From G963663315 sp965231905 (GTDB lineage Bacteria; Pseudomonadota; Gammaproteobacteria; Arenicellales; Poriferihabitantaceae), in NCBI GenBank assembly GCA_965231905.1, contig CBDDOO010000001.1, positions 434,001 to 498,000 on the forward strand: a DNA stretch of 64,000 bases. The letters are read 5' to 3'. The stretch's first letter is position 1, and the number at the start of each line of letters is the position of its first letter. The notes under the pieces were generated by a model that saw only the letters and a program-made list of their open reading frames with translations, ran no database searches and was not told the DNA's origin. Of this stretch, positions 7,689 through 16,466 are shown in pieces. The translations under genes and the position numbers were made by a program.

Positions 7689-8783
7689 TCAATCTTTTAT
7701 CAGGCGGAAAATTTTCTTTACCGCGGAGGGTATGCCGGGTTCGGCATCCGTGGCCGGGGCGTACCACAGAGTATGCGCTTCATCCAGGATGGTGTCGGGT
7801 TTTGCAATGAGTGTGCAGATGATCGGGGTGATATTCAATTCAAAATGGGTGAACATACAGCTTACCCGATCCAGTCTTGATCCGGCATCCACTTCCAGCC
7901 CCAGTTCGTTCCGGCACCATTGCCGGTGATCAACCCCGGGTTCGGTGATTTGTGGGAATGACCAGAGTCCGCCCCAGATTCCGGTTGGCGGACGTCTGAT
8001 CAATAAGTACCCGGATTCTCGATCAAGATAGCCGGATCGCCCGTCACGGATCAACAGCATCCGGGCGCTTTTCACCGGACGTGTCTTTCCCGGCGTGGGT
8101 TCGGGAAGTTTGTCCTGGAGATTCTGGCTGAACGCGATACATCGGCGTTGAAGCGGACAAACCCGGCAGTCCGGTCGGGTAGATACGCAAACGGTCGCGC
8201 CCATATCCATCATGGCCTGGGTGTAATCCGCAACCCGCGCCGATGGTGTTAACCGCTCCGCAATTTCCCATAATCTGTTGCGGGTGGATGTCCTGACCGG
8301 GTTTCCGAATACCCCAAAACAGCGACTCAGAACCCGTTTGACATTGCCATCCAGGATCGGGTGGCGCTGATGATCGGAAAAGGCCAGAATGGCGCCCGCG
8401 GTGGAACGCCCGATACCCGGCAAGGCGATCACGTCATCGAACGACAGGGGGAAAAGACCGTCATGCTGATCGCGGACCCGTTGTGCGGCGCGGTGCAGAT
8501 TGCGGGCTCTGGCATAATAACCCAGCCCGGCCCAGCAGGCCATGACTTCTCCCGGGTCGGCGTTTGCCAGTGTGTCGATGTCTGCAAACCGGGCGATGAA
8601 TTTTTGATAATACGGGATCACGGTTTCCACCCGGGTTTGCTGTAACATGATTTCTGAAACCCAGATCCGGTATGGGTCCCGGCTGTATTGCCAGGGCAGT
8701 TCGTCACGGCCATGATGGTCAAACCATTCAAGTACAAGGCGGGAAAAATCGTTGTCTGGATCTGACCGGTCGGTTTCGTTCAT
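7689..8783 (-). CDS. mutY: A/G-specific adenine DNA glycosylase
   Basis: 364 residues, normal MutY length. Visible are the catalytic Glu in LQQTRVETVIPYY, the helix-hairpin-helix LPGIGRSTAGAI, catalytic Asp in LDGNVKRV, and the [4Fe-4S] set C-x6-C-x2-C-x5-C in CVSTRPDCRVCPLQRRC. A NUDIX-like C-terminal domain that recognises 8-oxoG follows. The enzyme removes A opposite oxidised G. It converges with the amidase, with 18 bp between stops. Confidence 0.97.
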   Translation of the reverse strand: MNETDRSDPDNDFSRLVLEWFDHHGRDELPWQYSRDPYRIWVSEIMLQQTRVETVIPYYQKFIARFADIDTLANADPGEVMACWAGLGYYARARNLHRAAQRVRDQHDGLFPLSFDDVIALPGIGRSTAGAILAFSDHQRHPILDGNVKRVLSRCFGVFGNPVRTSTRNRLWEIAERLTPSARVADYTQAMMDMGATVCVSTRPDCRVCPLQRRCIAFSQNLQDKLPEPTPGKTRPVKSARMLLIRDGRSGYLDRESGYLLIRRPPTGIWGGLWSFPQITEPGVDHRQWCRNELGLEVDAGSRLDRVSCMFTHFELNITPIICTLIAKPDTILDEAHTLWYAPATDAEPGIPSAVKKIFRLIKD

Positions 8784-8919
8784 ATTGCGAGTCTATCCTG
8801 AGATGACGGGAGAAGGGAAACCTGAACTCAGGCTAAAAGACGAACTTAATAACGATTCTGTGCCTGGTCAGTTGATGGCATAATCAAAATCATTATAAAC
8901 GCGACCCCCGTTATATGAG

Positions 8920-10785
8920 ATGATGAGAAAAACAAAACCTGAAATCCGGCCAGGAACGATCAACAGGCCGCTCCATCCGGTGACCGCAATCTGGCTGGTG
9001 GCAGTCCTGGCATTGCCCACCGGATTGCAGGCGGAAGAAGACGTAACCAGAAAAACGGCGATTGCGGAATTTGGTGAACCATTATACGCAGCCGGCATCG
9101 AGCACCTCCCCTATGCCAACCCCGACGCGCCCCGGGGGGGCAAGACCGTGCTCAGTGATTTCGGTAGTTTCGACACCCTCAACACTTATGTGCAAAAGGG
9201 TGAATGGCCAGCCAGTATCGGCCTGGTATACGATGAGTTGATGACCGGTTCCGGTGATGAAATCGACGGACTGTATGGCCTCATTGCCGAGTCCGTCGAG
9301 TATCCGGCCAACAAGAGCTGGGCCATATTCCACTTGCGCGAGGAGGCGGTGTATCATGATGGCATGCCGATTGTCGCAGAAGACTTCGTGTTTACGTTCG
9401 ACACCATAAAGGAACACGGCAGACCGTTTTACCGGTCTTTCTTCGAGGAGGTAACCGGCGCCGAAGCGTTGTCTCCCCGACGACTGAAGTTCACTTTTTC
9501 AAGCACGGACAGCATGAAACCGATTATCACCGTTGCCGGGTTGTCGCCGTTGCCATTGCACTACTGGAAAGGTCGGGATATAACCGCTTCCACCCTTGAG
9601 CCGCCTCTGACCAGCGGCCCCTATCGGATAAAAGAACTGGATCCGGGGCGATCCATTACCTACCAGCGAGTTGAAAATTATTGGGCAAAAGATCTGCCGA
9701 TCAATCGGGGACTGAATAACATTGATGAGATTCGTTATGATTACTACAGAGACCTGACGGTTGAATTCGAGGCCTTCAAGGCGGGTAAAATTGATTTTCG
9801 CCAGGAAGCGAGCGCCAAGCGCTGGGTAACGGAGTATGATCTGGATGAAGTGGCGAGTGGAGACATCATCCGAATCGAGATACCGAATAAAAATCCGCGC
9901 GGCATGGGTGGTTACTTCTTCAATATGAACCGGCAGAAATTCAAGGACGCGCGCGTTCGTGAAGCCCTGATGATTCTTTATGATTTCGAGACCATACAGC
10001 GCACACTGCTATATGGCAAATACAAACGCATCAGCAGCTACTTCCCGAATTCCGATTATGGCTCAACGGGTCAACCGGGCCCTGCCGTAAAAGCCATTCT
10101 GTCCGAGTTTGCCGGAGAGATTCCGGCGGATGCCCTGACCAGGGTTTTTGCTCCACCCAAAACGGATGGAAGCGGACGTGACCGTGTTAACAGAAGAGCC
10201 GCGTTGAGCCTGTTCAAACAGGCTGGCTGGGAGCTGAAGGACGGCAAGTTGATTTCCACCGAATCCGGGGAGCCATTTCAACTGGAACTGATGACCGCCT
10301 GGCCGGAATCCCAAAGGCTGGCCTTGCCGTACACAGAGAATCTGAAGAAATCAGGAATTGACGCATCCATCCGCCTTGTCGATACCTCACAATGGAGAAC
10401 CCGGATTTACGATTATGACTTTGATCTGTGGGTAGGGGGGCTCAACTTTTTTCCGCCTCCGGGCACTGAACTGCGAAGTTTCTTCGGTTCGGCGTCCGCC
10501 GACATTCGGGGCGGCAATTCGGGTGGAATCCGGAATCCTGTGGTTGATGCCCTGATCGAACAGGCTATTGCGGCCAGGGATCTTGAAACCCTGCAAAACA
10601 CTACGCGGGCGCTTGATCGGGTACTGTTGTGGAACCATTATGTGATTCCGACTTTTTACAAGGATGAAATCTGGGCGGCATACTGGAATAAATTTGGTTC
10701 TCCCGCGCGTAAACCGATCTATGGCACCGGTTTTCCCGGTAGCTGGTGGATAGACGTGGACAAGGAAAGCGCTTTGAATCGTTGA
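8920..10785 (+). CDS. yejA: Peptide/microcin ABC transporter substrate-binding protein, YejA-like
   Basis: 621-residue periplasmic SBP family 5 protein. A basic n-region followed by AIWLVAVLALPTGLQA gives a Sec signal peptide. Motifs such as HLPYANPDAPRGGK, GLVYDELM and LRFDPRH-type counterparts place it with YejA-like oligopeptide binders. First gene of a four-gene operon with both permeases and the double ATPase. Family members import peptides, including microcin C in E. coli; the ligand here is not determined. Confidence 0.92.
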   Translation: MMRKTKPEIRPGTINRPLHPVTAIWLVAVLALPTGLQAEEDVTRKTAIAEFGEPLYAAGIEHLPYANPDAPRGGKTVLSDFGSFDTLNTYVQKGEWPASIGLVYDELMTGSGDEIDGLYGLIAESVEYPANKSWAIFHLREEAVYHDGMPIVAEDFVFTFDTIKEHGRPFYRSFFEEVTGAEALSPRRLKFTFSSTDSMKPIITVAGLSPLPLHYWKGRDITASTLEPPLTSGPYRIKELDPGRSITYQRVENYWAKDLPINRGLNNIDEIRYDYYRDLTVEFEAFKAGKIDFRQEASAKRWVTEYDLDEVASGDIIRIEIPNKNPRGMGGYFFNMNRQKFKDARVREALMILYDFETIQRTLLYGKYKRISSYFPNSDYGSTGQPGPAVKAILSEFAGEIPADALTRVFAPPKTDGSGRDRVNRRAALSLFKQAGWELKDGKLISTESGEPFQLELMTAWPESQRLALPYTENLKKSGIDASIRLVDTSQWRTRIYDYDFDLWVGGLNFFPPPGTELRSFFGSASADIRGGNSGGIRNPVVDALIEQAIAARDLETLQNTTRALDRVLLWNHYVIPTFYKDEIWAAYWNKFGSPARKPIYGTGFPGSWWIDVDKESALNR

Positions 10786-10807
10786 TCATTCATCATCACC
10801 CGCGATC

Positions 10808-11917
10808 ATGCTGGCCTATATCATCCGTCGACTATTGCTGGTGATTCCCACGCTGTTGGGTATCATGGTCGTCAATTTCGCGATCATCCAGTTTGCGCCC
10901 GGCGGTCCGGTAGAGCAGACCATCGCGAAATGGCAGGGGCAGGCGGTGGAGGCCACCAGCCGGTTTTCCGGTACCGGTTCGGACCTGCAGGGAGACAGCA
11001 GCGGTAGCGCCGGCGCTCTCAGCGGCAGCGCTGCCAAGTATCGGGGGGCGCAGGGGTTAAGGCCGGAAATCATCGCCGAGATCGAGAAGCAGTACGGCTT
11101 TGACAAGCCGGCGCATCAGCGCTTTTTGAAAATGCTGTGGGATTACATTCGGTTTGACTTTGGAGAAAGCTACTACAGCAACAAGCGCGTCACTGAATTG
11201 CTGATCGAAAAAATGCCGGTCTCGATTTCTCTCGGACTCTGGACCACCCTGATCGTCTATCTGGTGTCGATTCCGCTCGGTATCCGCAAGGCGGTGCGCG
11301 ATGAGTCGGGTTTCGATGTCTGGACCAGTGGAATTATTGTCATTGGATACGCCATCCCCGGTTTTCTGTTTGCCATTTTGCTGGTTGTGGTGTTCTCGGG
11401 GGGGAAATATCTTGACCTCTTTCCACTGCGTGGACTGACTTCCGACGGCTTCCATGAATTCCCCTGGTGGCGGCAGATCCTGGACTATTTCTGGCACATC
11501 ACCTTACCCGTTCTGTCCATGGTGATCGGAGGATTCGCTACCCTCACCATGTTGACGAAGAATTCTTTTCTGGATCAGATCAAGCTGCAGTATGTATTGA
11601 CCGCAAGAGCAAAAGGGTTGTCCGAAAACCAGATTCTGTACGGACATGTATTCAGGAATGCGATGCTCATCGTGATTGCCGGCTTCCCGGCGCTGTTTAT
11701 TGGCATTCTGTTTACCGGAGCGCTGCTGATCGAGGTGATTTTTTCTCTCGATGGCCTGGGGTTGCTGGGTTATGAAGCGGCTCTGAACCGGGATTATCCG
11801 GTGATGTTTGCGATTTTGTATATTTTTACACTGGTTGGGCTACTGATGCAGATTCTGCGCGATGTAATGTATACCGTTATTGATCCCAGAATTGATTTTG
11901 AATCGAGGCAAGCGTAG
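10808..11917 (+). CDS. yejB: Peptide ABC transporter permease, YejB-like
   Basis: 369 residues, six predicted membrane helices, starting with the hallmark MLAYIIRRLLLVIPTLLGI. A periplasmic loop (about residues 35-80) is Ser/Gly-rich, as in YejB. The coupling segment (TARAKGLSENQILYGHVFRNA) before the last helices is the EAA loop that contacts the ATPase. It starts 22 bp after yejA. Confidence 0.93.
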   Translation: MLAYIIRRLLLVIPTLLGIMVVNFAIIQFAPGGPVEQTIAKWQGQAVEATSRFSGTGSDLQGDSSGSAGALSGSAAKYRGAQGLRPEIIAEIEKQYGFDKPAHQRFLKMLWDYIRFDFGESYYSNKRVTELLIEKMPVSISLGLWTTLIVYLVSIPLGIRKAVRDESGFDVWTSGIIVIGYAIPGFLFAILLVVVFSGGKYLDLFPLRGLTSDGFHEFPWWRQILDYFWHITLPVLSMVIGGFATLTMLTKNSFLDQIKLQYVLTARAKGLSENQILYGHVFRNAMLIVIAGFPALFIGILFTGALLIEVIFSLDGLGLLGYEAALNRDYPVMFAILYIFTLVGLLMQILRDVMYTVIDPRIDFESRQA

Positions 11918-11920
11918 ACG

Positions 11921-12940
11921 ATGTCCCCGTTAAGCGCTCGCCGATGGGAAAATTTCAAGGCCAACCGGCGGGGATACTGGTCGCTGTGGATATTTCTGGC
12001 ATTGTTTATCACCACCCTGGTGTCGGAGCTGATTGCCAATGACAAGCCGATCCTGATCCGATACGACAATGCCTTCTACACTCCGATTTTTCACCACTAT
12101 CCGGAAACCGAATTCGGGGGGGAGTTTGAACTGGAAGCCGAGTACAGGGACCCTTACGTACAGTCGCTGATTCTGGAAAAGGGCTGGATGATCTGGCCCT
12201 TGATACCCTGGTCCTACAATACCATTGACTATGAACTCGAAGTACCGGCGCCTTCACCACCGTCCAGGCGTCATTGGCTGGGAACAGATGATCAGGCCAG
12301 AGATGTCCTGGCCCGAGTGGTATACGGGTTTCGCGTCTCGGCGCTGTTCGGTTTGTTGTTGACCCTGCTGAGTTCCGTCATCGGCATCGCGGCCGGCGCC
12401 GTGCAGGGATATTTCGGGGGGCTGACCGACCTGATCATGCAACGGTTTATCGAGGTATGGGAAGGACTGCCGATCCTGTACCTGCTGATTATCATGGCCG
12501 CGGTTATCGAGCCCGGGTTTTTCAGCCTGCTGATCCTGATGCTGTTGTTTTCATGGACCGGACTGGTCGCCGTGGTGCGCGCCGAGTTTCTGCGTGTCCG
12601 CAATTTTGAATATATCCGTGCCGCCAGGGCTTTGGGCGTCAGTGACAGCCGCATCATGGTCCGGCACGTACTGCCCAACGCAATGGTCGCGACCTTTACT
12701 TTCATGCCGTTCATTCTGAGCGGTTCGGTTACCACGCTGACCAGTCTGGATTTTCTCGGGTTCGGATTGCCTGTCGGGTCACCTTCTTTGGGAGAGTTGC
12801 TGAACCAGGGCAAGAATAACCTGCAAGCGCCCTGGCTCGGGATTACCGGATTCGCAGTGATTGGCCTGATGCTGTCGTTGCTGGTCTTCATCGGCGAGGC
12901 GGTGCGTGATGGCTTTGATCCGAGGAAAGTCTTCTCATGA
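11921..12940 (+). CDS. yejE: Peptide ABC transporter permease, YejE-like
   Basis: 339 residues, with an N-terminal helix followed by a long periplasmic domain (about residues 35-125) and five further helices. The EAA loop reads IRAARALGVSDSRIMVRHVLPNA. It begins 3 bp after yejB and overlaps yejF by 4 bp, so translation is likely coupled. Confidence 0.93.
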   Translation: MSPLSARRWENFKANRRGYWSLWIFLALFITTLVSELIANDKPILIRYDNAFYTPIFHHYPETEFGGEFELEAEYRDPYVQSLILEKGWMIWPLIPWSYNTIDYELEVPAPSPPSRRHWLGTDDQARDVLARVVYGFRVSALFGLLLTLLSSVIGIAAGAVQGYFGGLTDLIMQRFIEVWEGLPILYLLIIMAAVIEPGFFSLLILMLLFSWTGLVAVVRAEFLRVRNFEYIRAARALGVSDSRIMVRHVLPNAMVATFTFMPFILSGSVTTLTSLDFLGFGLPVGSPSLGELLNQGKNNLQAPWLGITGFAVIGLMLSLLVFIGEAVRDGFDPRKVFS

Positions 12941-14547
12941 GTACCCGGCCGATACTCGAAGTCAGTGACCTGTCGATCAGTTTTCGCCGCAAATCCAAGG
13001 AGCGGGAAATCGTTTCCCATGTCGTCAGGGATGTCGGGTTTGACCTGCACGTCGGTGAGACGGTAGCGCTGGTTGGAGAGTCGGGGGCAGGGAAGTCCCT
13101 GGTAGCGCTGTCCGTGATGCAGTTGCTGCCTTATCCGCACGCCTTTCATCCAGGTGGCTCAATCACGGTTCATGGAGAACAACTGATCGGAGCCGATCAG
13201 GCTGCGCTGCAGCGGATACGCGGTAATCAGGTTTCCATCATTTTCCAGGAACCCATGACGGCGCTGAACCCGCTCCATACCATCGAGAAACAGATTGGCG
13301 AATCGCTGGCATTGCATCAGGGGATCCGGGATGACGCGGCCAGAAACCGAATCGTGGCGCTGCTGGATCGTGTTGGTATTGATAATCCCGAATCCCGTCT
13401 GGCTGATTATCCTCATCAGTTATCCGGAGGCCAGCGCCAGCGGGTGATGATTGCGATGGCGCTGGCCAATCGCCCCGGGATTCTGCTGGCCGATGAACCG
13501 ACAACCGCACTCGACGTAACGGTACAGGCCAGAATCCTCGAATTGCTCAAGGAATTGCAGGATGCGGATAATCTGGGAATCCTGTTGATCACCCATGACC
13601 TCAATATGGTGCGAAAGACAGCGGATCGTGTACTGGTGATGAAAAACGGGAGGTTGGTGGAAACCGGGCCCACGGTACAGATATTCACGTCCCCTGTGCA
13701 GGACTATACAAAGCTGCTGTTGTCGGCAGAGCCACAGCGCAGGCAAAAACCGGATGGCAAAGCCGGGCAGATTCTTGCCGTAGACAATCTCAAGGTCTGG
13801 TTCCCGGTCAGGCGCGGGCTGCTCAGGCGAACCGTGGGTCACGTCAAGGCGGTCAATGATGCATCTCTGAAGCTGTATCCGGGTCGTACTGTGGGTGTGG
13901 TTGGAGAATCGGGCTCCGGCAAGACCACGCTGGCGCTGGCCTTGTTGAAGCTGGTACGGTCCGAAGGTGAAATATGTCTGGATGGAGCGCCGTTCGGTGA
14001 ACAGGGCGGACTGCCGTTGGCGCAGGCGCGAAGAGCCATGCAGATCGTTTTTCAGGACCCTTACGGCTCCCTGTCACCCCGATTGCCGATTGGCGAGATC
14101 GTCAGCGAAGGGCTGGAGGCGCATGGTCTGGTTGCCGACCCGAAAGCCCGTGACCGGAAAGTCGTGAAAATTCTGGAAGAAGTGGAAATTGACCCGGAGG
14201 TCCGTTTCCGTTATCCGCATGAATTCTCGGGCGGGCAGAGGCAGCGAATCGCGATCGCCCGCGCGCTGATTCTCGAACCGAGAATACTGTTTCTTGATGA
14301 ACCCACTTCAGCGCTGGACCGAACCGTTCAGGTTCAGGTGCTGGAACTGCTGGATCGGCTCCAGCGGCAACATCAGCTGGCTTATGTTTTTATTTCCCAT
14401 GATTTGAGCGTGGTCCGCGCCATTGCGGACGACTTGATGGTGATGCGCTCCGGCGATGTGGTGGAACAGGGCGAGGCAGATTCCATTTTTTCCAGTCCGC
14501 GGCATCCCTATACCCGGGAACTGCTGGCCGCGGCTGGTCTGGCTTGA
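12937..14547 (+). CDS. yejF: Peptide ABC transporter double ATPase, YejF-like
   Basis: 536 residues with two complete nucleotide-binding domains. Walker A GESGAGKS (N) and GESGSGKT (C), signatures LSGGQRQR and FSGGQRQR, Walker B LLADEPT and LFLDEPT are all intact. It energises the YejBE channel at the inner membrane. It ends the operon; the 190 bp downstream hold a repeat and a gene remnant. Confidence 0.95.
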   Translation: MSTRPILEVSDLSISFRRKSKEREIVSHVVRDVGFDLHVGETVALVGESGAGKSLVALSVMQLLPYPHAFHPGGSITVHGEQLIGADQAALQRIRGNQVSIIFQEPMTALNPLHTIEKQIGESLALHQGIRDDAARNRIVALLDRVGIDNPESRLADYPHQLSGGQRQRVMIAMALANRPGILLADEPTTALDVTVQARILELLKELQDADNLGILLITHDLNMVRKTADRVLVMKNGRLVETGPTVQIFTSPVQDYTKLLLSAEPQRRQKPDGKAGQILAVDNLKVWFPVRRGLLRRTVGHVKAVNDASLKLYPGRTVGVVGESGSGKTTLALALLKLVRSEGEICLDGAPFGEQGGLPLAQARRAMQIVFQDPYGSLSPRLPIGEIVSEGLEAHGLVADPKARDRKVVKILEEVEIDPEVRFRYPHEFSGGQRQRIAIARALILEPRILFLDEPTSALDRTVQVQVLELLDRLQRQHQLAYVFISHDLSVVRAIADDLMVMRSGDVVEQGEADSIFSSPRHPYTRELLAAAGLA

Positions 14548-14588
14548 TTACCCGATATAGATAACCCTGTACTTATCCCCCGCCGGTA

Positions 14589-14636
14589 GCGGGCGGGCAC
14601 AGTGACCGGCCCCTACAAACCGAGGCTGCATTTCCC
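14589..14636. repeat. 48-bp direct repeat, left flank of restriction cassette
   Basis: Matches 16386-16433 with three mismatches in the same orientation. The first 27 bp are the reverse-oriented dispersed hairpin element (14590-14616). The two copies bracket the AT-rich restriction-modification genes. Confidence 0.85.
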
Positions 14637-14690
14637 ATCGTCTTTCCCGCGGATGCGGGAATCCACGACCGTCGTATATGGATGCGATTC

Positions 14691-14714
14691 CTACAAAAAC
14701 CGGTCTACCGAGAA
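14691..14714 (-). pseudogene. Remnant: last codons of an FAD-oxidoreductase paralogue
   Basis: On the minus strand this encodes FSVDRFL then TAG, the same as the last residues FSVDRFL then TAA of the oxidoreductase at 16467. The differences are synonymous (TCG/TCC, GTA/GTG) plus the stop codon. Similarity ends immediately upstream. It appears to be a tail left beside the restriction cassette. Confidence 0.6.
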
Positions 14715-14739
14715 CAAAAATCTTTAAGAATCGATTGTT

Positions 14740-15402
14740 TTACTTGGGTATCCCTGCCTCCAAGGCCGTTTTGCAGTATCCCAAAATCTCGTCTGTCCGA
14801 ATCATTGGTCTGCGTGACGCAGTAATTTCTTCGACTGCATAATACAGGTCGTACAGAGCGGTCTCACTCCCGGTAACCAATTCGTAAAATGATGCGCCAT
14901 CAATTTCATAGACCTCCCTGTTTGTCAGCTTTTTCCTGTACCGTTTTGGCCTGCCTGGAATAATAACAACAAGGTAAGCAACCCAGCTTCCTGCTTTCTG
15001 GCGAACAGCAGTATCCAGTTCATTTATTACCTTTTCACGATTGGATGCATTCATCGTGTTATGCTTGTTCTTTATTTCAGCAATAACCTGTTTGTCGGAA
15101 CTCTCTAAATCATAGCCAGCATCATGGTTGCTGAACCCGTCGACAGAACCCAGAACTTGTTGGTGAAAATCACCGACCGCACTGGAAATTCCAGATGACG
15201 TGGAATTGATTTGCTGTATGGTTGAAAGTGTACTTACATCATCCAAATCAATTGTTGCAGCCAGGATAATAGAAGAAAAGGGGTCTACTACATTTTTTCT
15301 GATTCGGTTTGCTGCCTGATTTTTAGCATCCTGAGCGCGCTGCAACATTCGAGACACCGCATCATTCAGATGCTCGTCATCAATCCATGACAGTTTACAC
15401 AT
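14740..15402 (-). CDS. Type II restriction endonuclease, Eco47II-like
   Basis: 220 residues resembling the Eco47II family of restriction enzymes: DFHQQVLGSVDGF, HDAGYDLE, then IAEIKNKHNTMNASNR, which supplies the D...ExK catalytic core (D in GYDLE, EIK). Eco47II itself cuts GGNCC; site specificity here is not provable. The ATG is 5 bp after the stop of the methyltransferase, so both genes form one leftward operon. The cassette is AT-rich compared with the core (21 G/C in 15241-15300), a sign of transfer. Confidence 0.8.
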   Translation of the reverse strand: MCKLSWIDDEHLNDAVSRMLQRAQDAKNQAANRIRKNVVDPFSSIILAATIDLDDVSTLSTIQQINSTSSGISSAVGDFHQQVLGSVDGFSNHDAGYDLESSDKQVIAEIKNKHNTMNASNREKVINELDTAVRQKAGSWVAYLVVIIPGRPKRYRKKLTNREVYEIDGASFYELVTGSETALYDLYYAVEEITASRRPMIRTDEILGYCKTALEAGIPK

Positions 15403-15407
15403 TTAAA

Positions 15408-16229
15408 TCATTTTTCCTGATGCAGAACCATTTGTTCTGGCTGTTCTATATATTCAGGGTTGATCTCCATACCAACAGGAATGCGCCCGAAACTTTCCGC
15501 TACCTTGTAAGTCGTACCACTACCCATGAAAGGGTCAAGCACAATGTCCCCCTCATCCGTAAACAGCTTGATAAAGAATTCCGGCAGCCACTCAGGAAAC
15601 GCGGCGCTGTGACCTGTATTATGGGCGACAGGAGAACGATGAAGTACGTTAGACGGGTATACCTTGTCTTTCCCTTCCCATGCGGCTATCTTCCTGCCGA
15701 TTCCTGATTGGGTTGCAGAATTCCTGCGTGTACGGTCGTTTGCGCTCATATTCTGCAATCGGGTATCTTTCCAGTCGCCTATCGGTATTTTTACCGCATC
15801 CTGATTCATCTTGAATTCTGATGTGACACTGAAATGAATCATGCGCTCCCATGCGTCCCGGAAACGATATTTCCATTTACCCGGTGCGGCTGTGGTCTTG
15901 TGCCATATATATTCTTCTACCCACCTGAATCCGGTTTCACGTTTCAGCGCTAATATCAGATCAAGTACGTAAGTATGCCGTTCGCCGTCTACCGCCTTTT
16001 CTTTAATATTTAAAACAAATGAGCCGGTTGGCTTCAAAATCCGTTTCATTTGGGTTGCCCTCAAACAGAACCATTCCACATATTCGTCTGGCGAGATTCC
16101 CCCATAGGTGTGTATCCGTGCATCCGCATAGGGTGGAGATGTCACAATCAAGTCTATACTGTCATCTGGAATCAATTTCATGATGTCCAGACAATCACCA
16201 CAATGAATCTTGTAAATGTAATCCTTCAT
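15408..16229 (-). CDS. DNA methyltransferase, beta-class, probable N4-cytosine
   Basis: 273 residues from the ATG at 16229. TSPPYADAR (motif IV, SPPY, usual for N4-cytosine enzymes) precedes FxGxG-type DPFMGSGTT (motif I), so motif order is beta-class. NIKEKAV and WVEEYIWHK segments fit this group. It protects host DNA from the adjacent endonuclease. An upstream in-frame ATG at 16286 (or 16277) is possible but gives a non-homologous-looking extension. The gene lies between 48-bp direct repeats. Confidence 0.88.
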   Translation of the reverse strand: MKDYIYKIHCGDCLDIMKLIPDDSIDLIVTSPPYADARIHTYGGISPDEYVEWFCLRATQMKRILKPTGSFVLNIKEKAVDGERHTYVLDLILALKRETGFRWVEEYIWHKTTAAPGKWKYRFRDAWERMIHFSVTSEFKMNQDAVKIPIGDWKDTRLQNMSANDRTRRNSATQSGIGRKIAAWEGKDKVYPSNVLHRSPVAHNTGHSAAFPEWLPEFFIKLFTDEGDIVLDPFMGSGTTYKVAESFGRIPVGMEINPEYIEQPEQMVLHQEK

Positions 16230-16385
16230 GGTAGAAGCGCCATCAAGAGTAATTGTTCGGGCACATTTCTCGGGCATTACACTCATCTCTTCGGCTCAGT
16301 ATAGCTATGCTTGAATACTAACAAATCAAGGGAATACTGTCATCCTCCTGTTGGCGAACGTTATGGAATATAGGGGAAATGATCG

Positions 16386-16433
16386 GCGGGCGGGCACGGT
16401 GACCCGCCCCTACAAACCCAGGCTGCATTTCCC
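16386..16433. repeat. 48-bp direct repeat, right flank of restriction cassette
   Basis: Partner of 14589-14636. The hairpin unit occupies 16387-16413. It lies 34 bp before the stop codon of the FAD oxidoreductase, and the left copy likewise precedes a remnant of that same gene end. Confidence 0.85.
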
Positions 16434-16466
16434 CGTGGTCGGGAAAGGGAGCGTGTCGGGCAGCCC